Assembly: GCF_020091585.1 (NCBI RefSeq)
Contig: NZ_CP083582.1
Location: 3,782,001-3,846,000 of the forward strand
Origin: Kovacikia minuta CCNUW1
GTDB lineage: Bacteria; Cyanobacteriota; Cyanobacteriia; Leptolyngbyales; Leptolyngbyaceae
Direction: 5' to 3'
DNA length: 64,000 nt
Shown: piece after piece, positions 25,502-33,719 of the stretch
How positions within the stretch are numbered: the first letter of the stretch is position 1
How the letters are laid out: every line of letters begins with the position of its first letter
The notes under the pieces: generated by a model
What the model saw: the letters and a program-made list of their open reading frames with translations, nothing else
Told to the model about the DNA's origin: nothing
Databases searched by the model: none
Program-made: the position numbers and the translations under genes

Positions 25502-28342
25502 TCATTCCCCAGTCCGATTACGCACGGTACCATCTAACTCTTCCATGCTCAGCATTTGGTAAATCGCCCAAATTGCCGTTGCCCGCAGGTAATGACAGGC
25601 ACGGAAGGTTCCACCTGCTGTGATTGCTTCGGGTGTGCGGAACTGAAGCCCCTGTTCGTAAATCTGTCGAACAACTGCCTCTGTGATTTGCATCGCTTCA
25701 TCCCGCATACCCATTTGAACCAGGAAAGCAGCAAGCCCAAAGTTAATCCCTGTCCAAACTTCCAGGGGATGGGTGGCATTGGGATTTTCGGGGGAACCGT
25801 CGGGCTTGACGCCATTGGCAGCGCCGATCGGGGTGTGGGGTGTGGGGTGTGGGGTGTGGGGTGTGGAAGAATTTTGAATTTTGAATTTTGAATTGTGAAT
25901 TGAGTCTCCTGCTTCCCCATCTCCCCCACTTTCTGCCCTCTGCCCTCTGCCCTCTGCCTTCCCCGCTTCCTCTGCCTTCCCCGCTTCCTCTGCGGCTCTC
26001 GCTTCCTGAACCGATGTGAAAGTCTGGGCTTTGAGTGCGCCGGATGCTAAGTATTCATTGAATTTGACAAAGCAGGTGTCGTAGACCGTGTGCAAGGCAG
26101 TTTCAGCACAATCAAAAGGCACAATATCCGGTAATTTCAGCAAGCGGGCATAGAATTGTCCGCAGAGTTGGTCTGCCATCACCACATCGGAACCACTACC
26201 GCTGTCAATCCGGTAGTACTGACCGTTCCAAAGTTTCTCCTGGTAGATCGATCGAGCCTGGGAGAGCCAGGACTGACATTGAAGGATAAAGGATGAAGGA
26301 TGAAGAATCAATTCTGGCTCCTGACTCCCTCCTTCCCCTTCCCCTTTCCCGCTTCCCCCTTCCCCTTCTAAGACGCGCCCGATCGCGATCGCGGCTTCCA
26401 ACGCCGCTATCCACAGTCCGCCACAGTAGGCGCTGACGCCCTGCAATTTCCAATCATCGAAGGTCTGGTCGGGGGCACCCGAATTTTCGGGGATGCCGTC
26501 GTGGTCGAGGTCAAAGGTTTTCAGATAGGTGAGGGTCTGGACGATCGCATCCCAGCACTCCGCCAGAAATTCCCCATCGGTTGCCCCAGTCAGCAGGTAA
26601 TCCCGATAGACTTGCAAGACAAAATCGCAGGGTAGATCTTTCCACAGGTTGCAGTCCTGGTAGCTGGTGTAGTTCGTTTTCTCCCAGACGTGTTCGTTGG
26701 GTGCGCCCAGGTCGTGGGGGGTGGCTCCGGCGACTTTGCGGATAGCGGTGTGGCTGTCTGCGCCCAGGGTGTAGTAGTAGCCGATGATGCGGGTGCGATC
26801 GTCCTGGGTTGGAATTGCCCGCGCAAACGATCGCAGCACCGCTTTTTCCAGTTTCGGGAACAACATCAACAGGGCAAAGGAGCCATACAGCCGCACATCC
26901 AGACTTTCGTACCAGCGGTAATCGATACATTCCAGCACAGCAAATTGACCGACTGGATCGCGTTCATCTGCTGCACTCCAGAGGGTTCCGCCATCGGTCA
27001 GGTTGTATAACTCATTGAACAATGCCATTTTGAACCAATCAGGCAAATCTTCCCGGTTCAGGATCGGTTGCTGCCAGGTCTGAATTTTTTCCTGCCAGGT
27101 GCGGAAATGCTTGAGGGCAGTGCGGGCAATGCTCCAGGCGTTTTGTCCATTTCTGCCAAAAAAATCCGTGTAGCGTCGGAAGTACTCCACTCCCTGAGCA
27201 AATTCCATCACCGGAAAATCCCAACTCAGGACAAAGGGAATCTGGCGCGTTTGCCCAGGTTTGAGGGTAAAGCGAACCGCGATCGCCCCAGCGATCTGTT
27301 CCCCTGCTGCCGCGATTGTTTCATCGTCAATATCAGGCAAGGAACCATCAACGGCAAAACTCTGCCACAGATCAACCCCATCTCCCGTCGGATTCCAGCG
27401 CGTGTGGTAGAAGACTTCACAGAGATTGGGGTTGAGGAAAGTGGCGATCGACCATTGACCATCACCCTCAGAAGGCTGTGGGGTGTGGGGTGTGGGGTGT
27501 GGGGCATCTTCTCCTGACTCCTTTCCCATCACGATTCCGATTCGTTGCTCATCCCCAATCAACGAATTGAAATGACCCTTACTTTCACCCAACCTGGGTT
27601 GGTATTCATAGACCGGGCTACCATCATCGCGGATTTTAATCTCAGATGACTTCAGGGCATTCGTAAACCAACCCACCATATTCTGCCAGGTGAACATAAT
27701 GCTGAGAGTGATGGGCTTATCCGTTGGATTGTGGGCAGTCCACTGAAACACAGCCACGGGGTAGCTTGTTTCCTGGTAGTTGTCGGGAACGATCGGCGAA
27801 AACTGCTCACAAATCAGCGACGACTGAAACACGTTCTCGTAAACAAACCAACTGCGGGGATAGAGAGCGTGGTACTCACCAGTGCGGAGGGAGTTTTGAG
27901 TTTTAAGTTTTGAATTTTGAGTTGAATCTGAGTGCTGAGTGTCTTGCATCTCCGCATCCTCTTCCCCCACTCCCCACTCCCCACTCTCCACTCCCCGGTT
28001 CCCTGGATACCACCTCCAACTCCCCAAACTCCCATCCTCTGGTGCTGCCGTACACAGTGCATACGCCTGGGTTTGGTCTCCGCTCTGCTCAAAAACGCTG
28101 AACTGGCAGGCGGGTATAGGCTGAAACACATGCTCACCTGCATCAATATGCCAGAGGTTAAAGTCGCCCCGATGCGATCGCCCGATGCAGCCCGCACCAA
28201 AACCGCCGAGGGGCATTCCGTGCCAGGGACCGTCATCTAAATTGCTGGCGTAACGAACCGTATAGGGGTTTTCCCAACCCAAACCAATGGGTCGGCTCCA
28301 GGTGGAGGAAGGAATTTGAGGGGACAAGCGCTGATTTTGCAT
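25502..28342 (-). CDS. GH116 family glycosidase (GBA2-like) with four repeat-derived inserts
   Basis: A 946-residue relative of non-lysosomal glucosylceramidase/beta-glucosidase of family GH116. The N-terminal beta domain contains the PLGGFGAGCIGRSHRGDFNLW signature. The (alpha/alpha)6 catalytic part has NELYNLTDGGTLW (containing the nucleophile Glu), CIDYRWYESLDVRLYGSFAL, HDLGAPNEHVWEKTNYTSY and DHDGIPENSGAPDQTFDDW, with the acid Asp. Family enzymes cleave beta-glucosides or beta-xylosides, usually intracellularly. Four segments (about residues 112-151, 272-288, 657-687 and 777-837) are translated from 7-bp repeat clusters and add about 150 residues. No signal peptide. Confidence 0.9.
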   Translation of the reverse strand: MQNQRLSPQIPSSTWSRPIGLGWENPYTVRYASNLDDGPWHGMPLGGFGAGCIGRSHRGDFNLWHIDAGEHVFQPIPACQFSVFEQSGDQTQAYALCTAAPEDGSLGSWRWYPGNRGVESGEWGVGEEDAEMQDTQHSDSTQNSKLKTQNSLRTGEYHALYPRSWFVYENVFQSSLICEQFSPIVPDNYQETSYPVAVFQWTAHNPTDKPITLSIMFTWQNMVGWFTNALKSSEIKIRDDGSPVYEYQPRLGESKGHFNSLIGDEQRIGIVMGKESGEDAPHPTPHTPQPSEGDGQWSIATFLNPNLCEVFYHTRWNPTGDGVDLWQSFAVDGSLPDIDDETIAAAGEQIAGAIAVRFTLKPGQTRQIPFVLSWDFPVMEFAQGVEYFRRYTDFFGRNGQNAWSIARTALKHFRTWQEKIQTWQQPILNREDLPDWFKMALFNELYNLTDGGTLWSAADERDPVGQFAVLECIDYRWYESLDVRLYGSFALLMLFPKLEKAVLRSFARAIPTQDDRTRIIGYYYTLGADSHTAIRKVAGATPHDLGAPNEHVWEKTNYTSYQDCNLWKDLPCDFVLQVYRDYLLTGATDGEFLAECWDAIVQTLTYLKTFDLDHDGIPENSGAPDQTFDDWKLQGVSAYCGGLWIAALEAAIAIGRVLEGEGGSGKGEGEGGSQEPELILHPSSFILQCQSWLSQARSIYQEKLWNGQYYRIDSGSGSDVVMADQLCGQFYARLLKLPDIVPFDCAETALHTVYDTCFVKFNEYLASGALKAQTFTSVQEARAAEEAGKAEEAGKAEGRGQRAESGGDGEAGDSIHNSKFKIQNSSTPHTPHPTPHTPIGAANGVKPDGSPENPNATHPLEVWTGINFGLAAFLVQMGMRDEAMQITEAVVRQIYEQGLQFRTPEAITAGGTFRACHYLRATAIWAIYQMLSMEELDGTVRNRTGE
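25828..26010. repeat. Repeat cluster inside the GH116 frame (insert 4)
   Basis: GTGTGGG, AATTTTG/AATTTTGA, CTGCCCT and CCGCTTC-type units make up about 61 codons without a stop in the GH116 frame. They encode stretches such as [11 protein letters not shown] and GKAEEAGKAEGRGQ. Confidence 0.85.
26279..26372. repeat. Repeat cluster inside the GH116 frame (insert 3)
   Basis: AGGATAA/AGGATGA and CCCCTTC/CCCTTCC 7-bp units add about 31 codons (EGEGGSGKGEGEGG, LILHPSSFIL) between two helices of the catalytic domain. Confidence 0.8.
27475..27525. repeat. Repeat cluster inside the GH116 frame (insert 2)
   Basis: Four GTGTGGG-type units encode PHPTPHTPQP within the beta domain. The flanking protein sequence resumes in frame on both sides. 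Confidence 0.8.
27890..28010. repeat. Repeat cluster inside the GH116 frame (insert 1)
   Basis: TTTTGAG/TTTTAAG, CTGAGTG and CCCCACT-type units encode about 40 codons (RGVESGEWGVGEED ... NSKLKTQNSL) in the N-terminal domain. Confidence 0.85.
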
Positions 28343-28460
28343 TCCCTGATTTTATAGCGTCTGCCCTCTGCCTTAACTCAAATATTCCTCAGGTTATATC
28401 TTCCGCCCGGTTCAGTTTGTCAGAATGGCAGGTATCCCATCGATTCAGGAGGCAGCCGTA

Positions 28461-28709
28461 ATGGACTCATATACCCCCGTCAGTTGCGATTTTTCAGATG
28501 TGTTAGAGTCCCTGGCAACGCTGCGTCAGGAATGTCAGATCGTCTATCGCAATGAAGCCGATGAGAAGGTAGAAGCTCAGGGCTTAATCGTTGATATTTA
28601 CGCAGCCAATAAAGCCGACTACCTGAAGCTGAAGGATGGCACCGAAATTCGCCTGGACCGGATCGTATCCGTTGACGGTAAGCCTGTTTCTTCCTACGAG
28701 GCAGAGTGA
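28461..28709 (+). CDS. Rof (Rho-binding antiterminator)-like protein
   Basis: An 82-residue protein from ATG 28461, chosen because AGGAGG (28447-28452) lies eight bases upstream; the frame also runs back to 28425 without such a site. The sequence MDSYTPVSCDFSDVLESLA, a middle VEAQGLIVDIYAANKADYL and an end GTEIRLDRIVSVDG follow the layout of the small Sm-like Rof/YaeO proteins (YxPIxCxxxDxLE... LxLDxI). In enterobacteria Rof binds Rho and blocks termination. Cyanobacteria generally lack Rho, so the role here must differ or be unknown. Monocistronic. Confidence 0.6.
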   Translation: MDSYTPVSCDFSDVLESLATLRQECQIVYRNEADEKVEAQGLIVDIYAANKADYLKLKDGTEIRLDRIVSVDGKPVSSYEAE

Positions 28710-28710
28710 A

Positions 28711-28753
28711 TGAGTAGGTGTCAGGTGTCAGGTGTCAGGTGTCAGGTGATAGA
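28711..28753. repeat. Short heptanucleotide repeat cluster
   Basis: About four GTGTCAG units just after the Rof-like gene, between convergent genes. Confidence 0.85.
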
Positions 28754-28763
28754 GATCAAGAGA

Positions 28764-29723
28764 TTAATTTGTTAAGGTTTTTTTGCTCGCTACGGAATCA
28801 GAGGCAACTTTAGCCAGCTCCAAATAGCGATGCAGGTACTCGGTGATAATGCCGTGGAGTAACAGCCTGCGGGCAGCGCCAAAAGGGCTTTCGGGAGCAA
28901 GTGGGTGGCGGTTAGTGATCACATGGTTCCAGTTGTGATCGCCCGTAACTGTGCTGAAGTAGCAACCAAAATTTTCGTCAAATTCCAGGGATAATACCGC
29001 TCGCTCAAATTCTTCACTGGTGAGGCAGAGGGAATAGAACACCTTGAACAGTTCGATCGCCGACTCCAGATCTAACTGCAACCAGCGACGCCGAGAAAAA
29101 TCGACTTCAACAGGTACCGGTTGAATGCTGCCATAGGTTAATCCTCGATCTTTTACCTGTTGCAACCAGTGGGGATTTTCTTGTTGCGCTTTGCTGTAGT
29201 CCAACACAAAGTTATATAAAATCAAATCATGTTCTAAAAACGCATTTTTTGCTAAATCATCTACAGTAAGCGGATAAAGAGTTGATTTTGCGATCGTCGC
29301 ATCAGGTCCGTTATCAATCAAAAAATTAACAATATTAGAGCCTAAACAAATGTGGCGCACAATCAGGTAACAGGCTTCTGGGGAAACGAAGGTCTTCAAA
29401 AACCAGGCAGCCGATCGATGCATCAGCTTATAGTTACTGAATTGAAATGGAAGCAATCGCTTCATCGTCATAATCAATGCTAGTGATATGTTCGCAATTA
29501 ACTTAATGGGTAACAGTAAGTAATTGCGAGTCCAGTTCTGCAAATCTTTGATCATGTAACTCTTTGCCACTGGGTCAACCGGGATTGCCTGATCCAGATA
29601 CAGCGCATCCCAAACGCTAGGATTGTTGCGATCGTGCGGTTGAGGTATGTAATACCCATCTTCAGCATGGCTGGTTTGACTCAGTGCAATTTTAGGTTCC
29701 TGGTTAATACTCTGCATCAGCAT
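28764..29723 (-). CDS. Conserved protein of unknown function next to the ketosynthase fusion
   Basis: A 319-residue protein. After a polar N-terminus (QPHDRNNPSVWDALYLD) there is a hydrophobic stretch of about 25 residues (about 72-95, LPIKLIANISLALIMTM). A helical region rich in His/Trp/Asp follows (RHICLGSNIVNFLI; GDHNWNHVITNRHPLAPESP). The pattern of scattered His and Glu within helices suggests a metal- or lipid-handling protein, but no family function is established. I think it corresponds to an uncharacterised DUF (DUF6999-like). Same strand as, and about 95 bp downstream of, the ketosynthase-diiron fusion, so probably the same transcript. Confidence 0.7.
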   Translation of the reverse strand: MLMQSINQEPKIALSQTSHAEDGYYIPQPHDRNNPSVWDALYLDQAIPVDPVAKSYMIKDLQNWTRNYLLLPIKLIANISLALIMTMKRLLPFQFSNYKLMHRSAAWFLKTFVSPEACYLIVRHICLGSNIVNFLIDNGPDATIAKSTLYPLTVDDLAKNAFLEHDLILYNFVLDYSKAQQENPHWLQQVKDRGLTYGSIQPVPVEVDFSRRRWLQLDLESAIELFKVFYSLCLTSEEFERAVLSLEFDENFGCYFSTVTGDHNWNHVITNRHPLAPESPFGAARRLLLHGIITEYLHRYLELAKVASDSVASKKTLTN

Positions 29724-29818
29724 CTTCTTTACAATTAAATTTAAGCGGGTGAACCGATCCTATTTGTTGCTTCTAGATCCCCGACTTTTTTGGAAAAGTC
29801 GGGGATCTAGGCGGGAAC

Positions 29819-31882
29819 TTACCGAATTTCTTCCAGTTGCAACAGATACAACCGGGCTGTGACCTGAGCCGTTTTTACAATACGTTGGGCAATTTCCATC
29901 GTCATCCATTCTGCATTGATTAAGGCATTCAGTTTGCCAATATGGGATTCATCATTGGCACCATGATAGGCCAGGAAAGAAACCTGATCATCCTTTAGAT
30001 GCAACGTTGCTTTAATTTGCTCTGCCCATTTTGCGGCTAAATTATTTCCCATTCCTTCAATAATGAACATGCTGCCAATCAGATCCACAGGATTCTCCCG
30101 CGATGCTTGATGGAAGATATACGCAGATAAAGCTTCACTCCCAATGTTCTTTTCCGCATTCACAATCTCTTCCAGTAACCCACCCACTGCCACGTAATTC
30201 CGCTCCAGCATTTGATAGTCGCGATGTTCGTCCTGAGCATGCCCAATAAAGGTCGATCGCAACCGAACATCCGTCATGTTTGATGCGGCACGCGCAATCC
30301 AGCGGGCACCTTCCACCACCTGGGGACGCAGATTTCGCAACAACGCCTTGTAATCCTCCAGGGTCAACTCGCCCCGATGCAGTTTTCTAACAATGGGAAC
30401 CGATCGCAACTTCCGCTCAAATTCCAACCAGACCAGGGCAAGGTGACGCAGCAGATAGGCAACTTCGGGTGTCGGGTGTGGGGTGTGGGGTGTGGGAGAA
30501 GAGTTTTGAGTTAAATCTGAGTGCTGAGTGCTGAGTGCTGAGTGCTGAGTACTGAGAGAATTTTGAATTTTGAATTTTGAATTTTGAATTGAATTCCCCG
30601 TGTCCCCGTGTCTCCGTGTCTCCGTGTCTTCCCCACCGCCCCCATCTCCTGACTCCTGACTCCTGGCTCCTGACTCCTGGCTCCTGGCTCCTGCCCCTTC
30701 TGCCCTCTGCCCTCTGCCTTCTGCCTCCCTGACACCTGTCACCTGACACCTACCACCTGCTACGACCGTCAACATCATGTACGCCGTTGTAAACCGCCCG
30801 CTTTCGGGAACGAAACAAAAGATTTTCTGTCCGGGCTGGAGTTTACCAGAATGGAACAGTTCTTCCAGCATCAGGTAAATGGAAGCGCAGCCCGTATTTC
30901 CCCGTGTGTAGAGGTTGGTAAACCACTTTTCCTCCGGAATCATGCAACCTGCCTTGTCCAGCAGTTCAATGATCTGTCCCCGGAAAAAATGGGAGGAGTA
31001 ATGGCAGAGCAACCAGTCAATTTCGTCGGGACGAACCCGACCCAGTTCGATGAGCTTGAGCCAACCTTCCACGCCCAATCTGACAACGTTATCCAATAGT
31101 CGAATGTTCTGGCGCAGGTTAATAGCTCCCGCTGCTGCTGCTGCTGCGTAGGAAGGGTAGTCCATCCAGCTTTTTTGGGCGGTTTCATCTTCAGTTCCGG
31201 CATACATACAAACCGGGTAGGCGTTGGCGTGGGAAATCAGTTCTATCCATTCGATTTTGAGACTGATTCCTGATGAATTGGGATGGTCTTGAACCAGGAA
31301 AGCTCCGGCTCCATCGGACAGCATCCAGCGGAGGAATTCGCTATCAAAACTAAGGGGTTTTCCAGCCTGAATCGCCGTTTCGGCTTCAAAGTGGGTATGG
31401 GTGAAGAGGCGGGAGGGTTGTTCAGCGGCAACCGCGATCGCAGCCCGTTTTTCACCCAGCTTCACCTGGGAAAAGGCATACTTTAACGCTGCCACTCCCG
31501 CACAACACACCCCCTGATTAGAAACAATTTCGATCGGGGAAAGCTCTGGTAACTCCCCATGTACCATGCTGGCAAAACCGGGAACCAGCAGATCTGCCCA
31601 ACTGGTTCCGGCACACAGGAGATCGATCGCTGCTGGCTCCAAATCTAACCACGCCAGGGCATCTCGAATGGCATAGGCTGCCATCTGGCTATTGAGATAG
31701 GTCGTTTGTTGGTTTTGATCCAAAGCATAGTAGCGCTGCTGAATTCCGTTGCTTTTGAGAATCCGATTTTTGACCTTGGAAGGACGACCATTCACTTTCC
31801 CTAAATAGTCTTCCATCTGGTCATTACTGATCGGATCGCCCGGTAGAAATTTACCAATACTGTTAATGAAAACTCCGTGCAT
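29819..31882 (-). CDS. Ketosynthase III fused to a heme-oxygenase-like diiron (HDO) domain
   Basis: A 687-residue two-domain enzyme. Residues 1-372 are a FabH/OleA-like ketosynthase: NQGVCCAGVAAL holds the active-site Cys (about 125), LLCHYSSH the catalytic His (about 290) and RGNTGCASIYLML the Asn (about 330). Residues 473-687 form a heme-oxygenase-like helical domain. Its likely metal ligands are VVEGARW (Glu), HAQDEHRDYQ (Glu and His), FIIEGMGN (Glu) and NDESHIGKL (Glu and His), as in the UndA-type oxidases and decarboxylases. The linker 373-472 is translated from a 7-bp repeat cluster. The ketosynthase would condense or bind an acyl chain and the diiron site would oxidise or decarboxylate it; the product is unknown. 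ATG 31882 follows AAAGGAACC. Confidence 0.85.
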   Translation of the reverse strand: MHGVFINSIGKFLPGDPISNDQMEDYLGKVNGRPSKVKNRILKSNGIQQRYYALDQNQQTTYLNSQMAAYAIRDALAWLDLEPAAIDLLCAGTSWADLLVPGFASMVHGELPELSPIEIVSNQGVCCAGVAALKYAFSQVKLGEKRAAIAVAAEQPSRLFTHTHFEAETAIQAGKPLSFDSEFLRWMLSDGAGAFLVQDHPNSSGISLKIEWIELISHANAYPVCMYAGTEDETAQKSWMDYPSYAAAAAAGAINLRQNIRLLDNVVRLGVEGWLKLIELGRVRPDEIDWLLCHYSSHFFRGQIIELLDKAGCMIPEEKWFTNLYTRGNTGCASIYLMLEELFHSGKLQPGQKIFCFVPESGRFTTAYMMLTVVAGGRCQVTGVREAEGRGQRAEGAGARSQESGARSQESGDGGGGEDTETRRHGDTGNSIQNSKFKIQNSLSTQHSALSTQHSDLTQNSSPTPHTPHPTPEVAYLLRHLALVWLEFERKLRSVPIVRKLHRGELTLEDYKALLRNLRPQVVEGARWIARAASNMTDVRLRSTFIGHAQDEHRDYQMLERNYVAVGGLLEEIVNAEKNIGSEALSAYIFHQASRENPVDLIGSMFIIEGMGNNLAAKWAEQIKATLHLKDDQVSFLAYHGANDESHIGKLNALINAEWMTMEIAQRIVKTAQVTARLYLLQLEEIR
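30463..30768. repeat. Heptanucleotide repeat cluster forming an interdomain linker
   Basis: About 300 bases of consecutive 7-bp families: GTGTGGG, GAGTTTT, CTGAGTG, AATTTTG, CGTGTCT/CCGTGTC, CTGACTC/CTGGCTC, TGCCCTC and ACACCTG/ACACCTA. The whole run is open in the fusion-gene frame and codes for about 100 residues between the two catalytic domains. Confidence 0.9.
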
Positions 31883-31915
31883 GGTGGTTCCTTTGATTTA
31901 AGAATTCTGAATTTT

Positions 31916-32200
31916 CTACTTTTTGAAGGGATCATATTCAGCGAGAAGCTTTTCCAGCTTTGCCTCGTCAATTCGATTCAAAAACTTGCTTGATTCGTGC
32001 ATATCTCGAACTGTTTTCGACAAACTAATGGTGGAGCCGATGGAAAACATCAGACCCATACCGAGGTATCCCTTAATCCAGCTATCTACCGGAAGATATA
32101 GAATGCCCATTGCAGTCGCGGTAATTGAAATTGCAAAGGAAGCCCAGGTCTGAAAAATCCAGGAAGCGCTGTGGGACTGATTCGCGTTGTACTTTGCCAT
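31916..32200 (-). CDS. YiaA/YiaB-type two-helix membrane protein
   Basis: A 94-residue protein from ATG 32200 (MAKYNANQSHSAS); the longer frame from 32257 adds an unlikely leader. Two transmembrane helices (SWIFQTWASFAISITATAMGI and YLGMGLMFSIGSTISL) followed by KTVRDMHESSKFLNRIDEAKLEKLLAEYDP match the YiaA/B two-helix family. Function unknown. It is transcribed toward the ketosynthase fusion and lies 34 bp upstream of it, so it probably belongs to that operon. Confidence 0.78.
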   Translation of the reverse strand: MAKYNANQSHSASWIFQTWASFAISITATAMGILYLPVDSWIKGYLGMGLMFSIGSTISLSKTVRDMHESSKFLNRIDEAKLEKLLAEYDPFKK

Positions 32201-32260
32201 AGGAACTTTGAAGACTGAGGAGAGTGATGTATCTATCAAAAAGCATGGCAAAGACAACTC

Positions 32261-32296
32261 AAATTTTTGGCTAAATTTTTGGCTAAATTTTTGGCT
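32261..32296. repeat. 12-bp tandem repeat, three copies
   Basis: AAATTTTTGGCT is repeated exactly three times upstream of the YiaA/B-like gene, in the likely promoter region of the ketosynthase operon. Confidence 0.9.
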
Positions 32297-32432
32297 ATTT
32301 CATTAGAATTCCCCTTGCGATCGCCGATATATCATTTAGTTTGGAATTATGAAGTCTCAGATTCAGCGTAAATGGATAGGACTGATCGAAGTATTTTATA
32401 TTTCTTCAAACCCTGATTGACTGACAAAATTG

Positions 32433-32600
32433 CTATTAACCCGGCAGCTTTTGTTCCTACATATTTTGGAATTGCGCCATGATTGCGTAGGGTGCTGTTA
32501 GCGACAGCGTAACGCACCGAGGCGTGGGTTAGCGGTGCGTTACGGCGATGCCTAACAGCACCCTACAGCTCATGCTAGATCAAATATTGCCAGGTTAATA
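32433..32600. mobile_element. MITE-like element, copy A of a 164-bp exact repeat
   Basis: Bases 32433-32596 recur at 54786-54949, with no difference that I can see. The ends are imperfect inverted repeats (TATTAACCCGGCAG and TTGCCAGGTTAATA). The inside is a long palindrome around GTAGGGTGCTGTTAG...CTAACAGCACCCTAC. No coding capacity; probably a non-autonomous transposable element. Confidence 0.8.
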
Positions 32601-32604
32601 GAAG

Positions 32605-32745
32605 GCGCATTCTACTGTAGGGGCAGGTTTTGCTGAAATACTGACTGTAAGGCGATCGCAAACTGGCTAAACCTGCCCTTACAGAGATTTATCAGTCAAT
32701 CAGCTTCAAACCTCCAAAGTTTTGAAAATCTCGAAGGTCTGAAAT
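32605..32745. repeat. Intergenic palindromic repeats before the Coq4-like gene
   Basis: One arm pair is TGTAGGGGCAGGTTTTGCTG against GCTAAACCTGCCCTTACA (about 32618-32684). Next to it is a degenerate copy of the ACCTC...GAGGTCTGA hairpin (about 32708-32742). No gene seen. Confidence 0.6.
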
Positions 32746-32772
32746 CAGGTTATTTCAAGAACTAAAAGACAG

Positions 32773-33348
32773 ATGAAATCAGCTCTTAAAAAAGATTTGT
32801 CCAATTTTCAGGAAAATCTACAAACAATGGAAATTACTCAACCCGGTATTTCAACAAATTCCAGCCTGACCTTGCGAGAAGGATTAGAACGGTATTATCA
32901 GGCGAACCCTGAATTTGTCCGCGATCGCGACCTTTGGGTTGGAAGAATCCGAATTCCCTGGTGTGACCTGCAACGACATGACATCATGCATGTTGTCACT
33001 GGCTACAGCACTGCCCTGGATCAGGAACTTTTGCTAATCGGATTTTTGCTCTCATCGCTGACCTGGCGGCGGCCCTGGTACTATTACGCCCAGAGTATTG
33101 TCGTGTTCCTAGAGTTACTGTGGCTATCCCTTCGGGGTGGAACCTGGGGAACGGTTTACTACAACCCGATTCAGGTTTGCCGTTTTTACCTTCGGGGAAT
33201 CAGACAGGGCTTCACCGTGTGCAAAAAAATCGATGCCTACATTAACCCCGACACCGTGCTGGATCGGAATCTGGTCAGCCTGCAAATGGAGTATGGAATT
33301 GAAAATGCAGGTGCCTGGGAACAGCCCAAACATCCCCCAGTAGGGTGA
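32773..33348 (+). CDS. Coq4-like protein
   Basis: A 191-residue protein with the Coq4 metal motif HDxxHx11E written exactly as HDIMH...E (about residues 74-90), followed by hydrophobic helices (LLIGFLLSSLTWRRPWYYY and SIVVFLELLWLSL). Coq4 binds a divalent metal and acts in ubiquinone head-group modification (C1 decarboxylation/hydroxylation). Cyanobacteria make plastoquinone rather than ubiquinone, so a different quinone- or lipid-related reaction is likely. It is divergent from the ketosynthase-diiron operon, and the two may share a regulatory region. ATG 32773 is assigned; ATG 32827 is possible. Confidence 0.82.
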   Translation: MKSALKKDLSNFQENLQTMEITQPGISTNSSLTLREGLERYYQANPEFVRDRDLWVGRIRIPWCDLQRHDIMHVVTGYSTALDQELLLIGFLLSSLTWRRPWYYYAQSIVVFLELLWLSLRGGTWGTVYYNPIQVCRFYLRGIRQGFTVCKKIDAYINPDTVLDRNLVSLQMEYGIENAGAWEQPKHPPVG

Positions 33349-33549
33349 ACAGATTGGAGGATGTTCAGCCGCAGCTTAGTCCAGTATGGTATTGGGCGAA
33401 GACGAAACTTAGTCAACATGCTCCCACGCCTTCCGCAGGGATTAAGCTGTGAATCAAGCATTTAGGAATGCCTGTTCTGCTGCGTCACCGCCCTATCCCT
33501 GCGGATTTTTTATTGCAATATCGACAGTCCTGGTTTACAAGAGTTAAAA

Positions 33550-33683
33550 CAGTCGGAAGATTGTAAATTTCGATTGGGGGTAGGGGCGGGTTTTGCCGTC
33601 AAATCATTGCAGGGTATCCGATCGATCTGCCAAACCCGCCCGTACAGTTTGTGGATTTATTAAATTCACAATCCTAAGGACTG
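33550..33683. mobile_element. MITE-like element, CAGTC-ended, copy 1
   Basis: The ends CAGTCGGAAGATTGTAAATTT and (reverse) CAGTCCTTAGGATTGTGAATTT are inverted repeats. Inside, GTAGGGGCGGGTTTTGCCG faces GCCAAACCCGCCCGTAC. Copy 2 lies at 42550-42661 and a diverged one at about 7447-7606. The element is non-coding and lies just upstream of glmS. Confidence 0.65.
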
Positions 33684-33719
33684 GTATATTACGGTAGGCA
33701 AAAAAGGAGTAGTGGGCAA

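Noticed and set aside
25549-25929. Frames of 111-126 codons on both strands within GH116
   Set aside because: They are shadows of the GH116 gene and of its repeat inserts.
30417-30749. 110-codon minus-strand frame inside the linker region
   Set aside because: Heptamer repeats are open in all frames. The fusion-gene frame is the one linking the two conserved domains.
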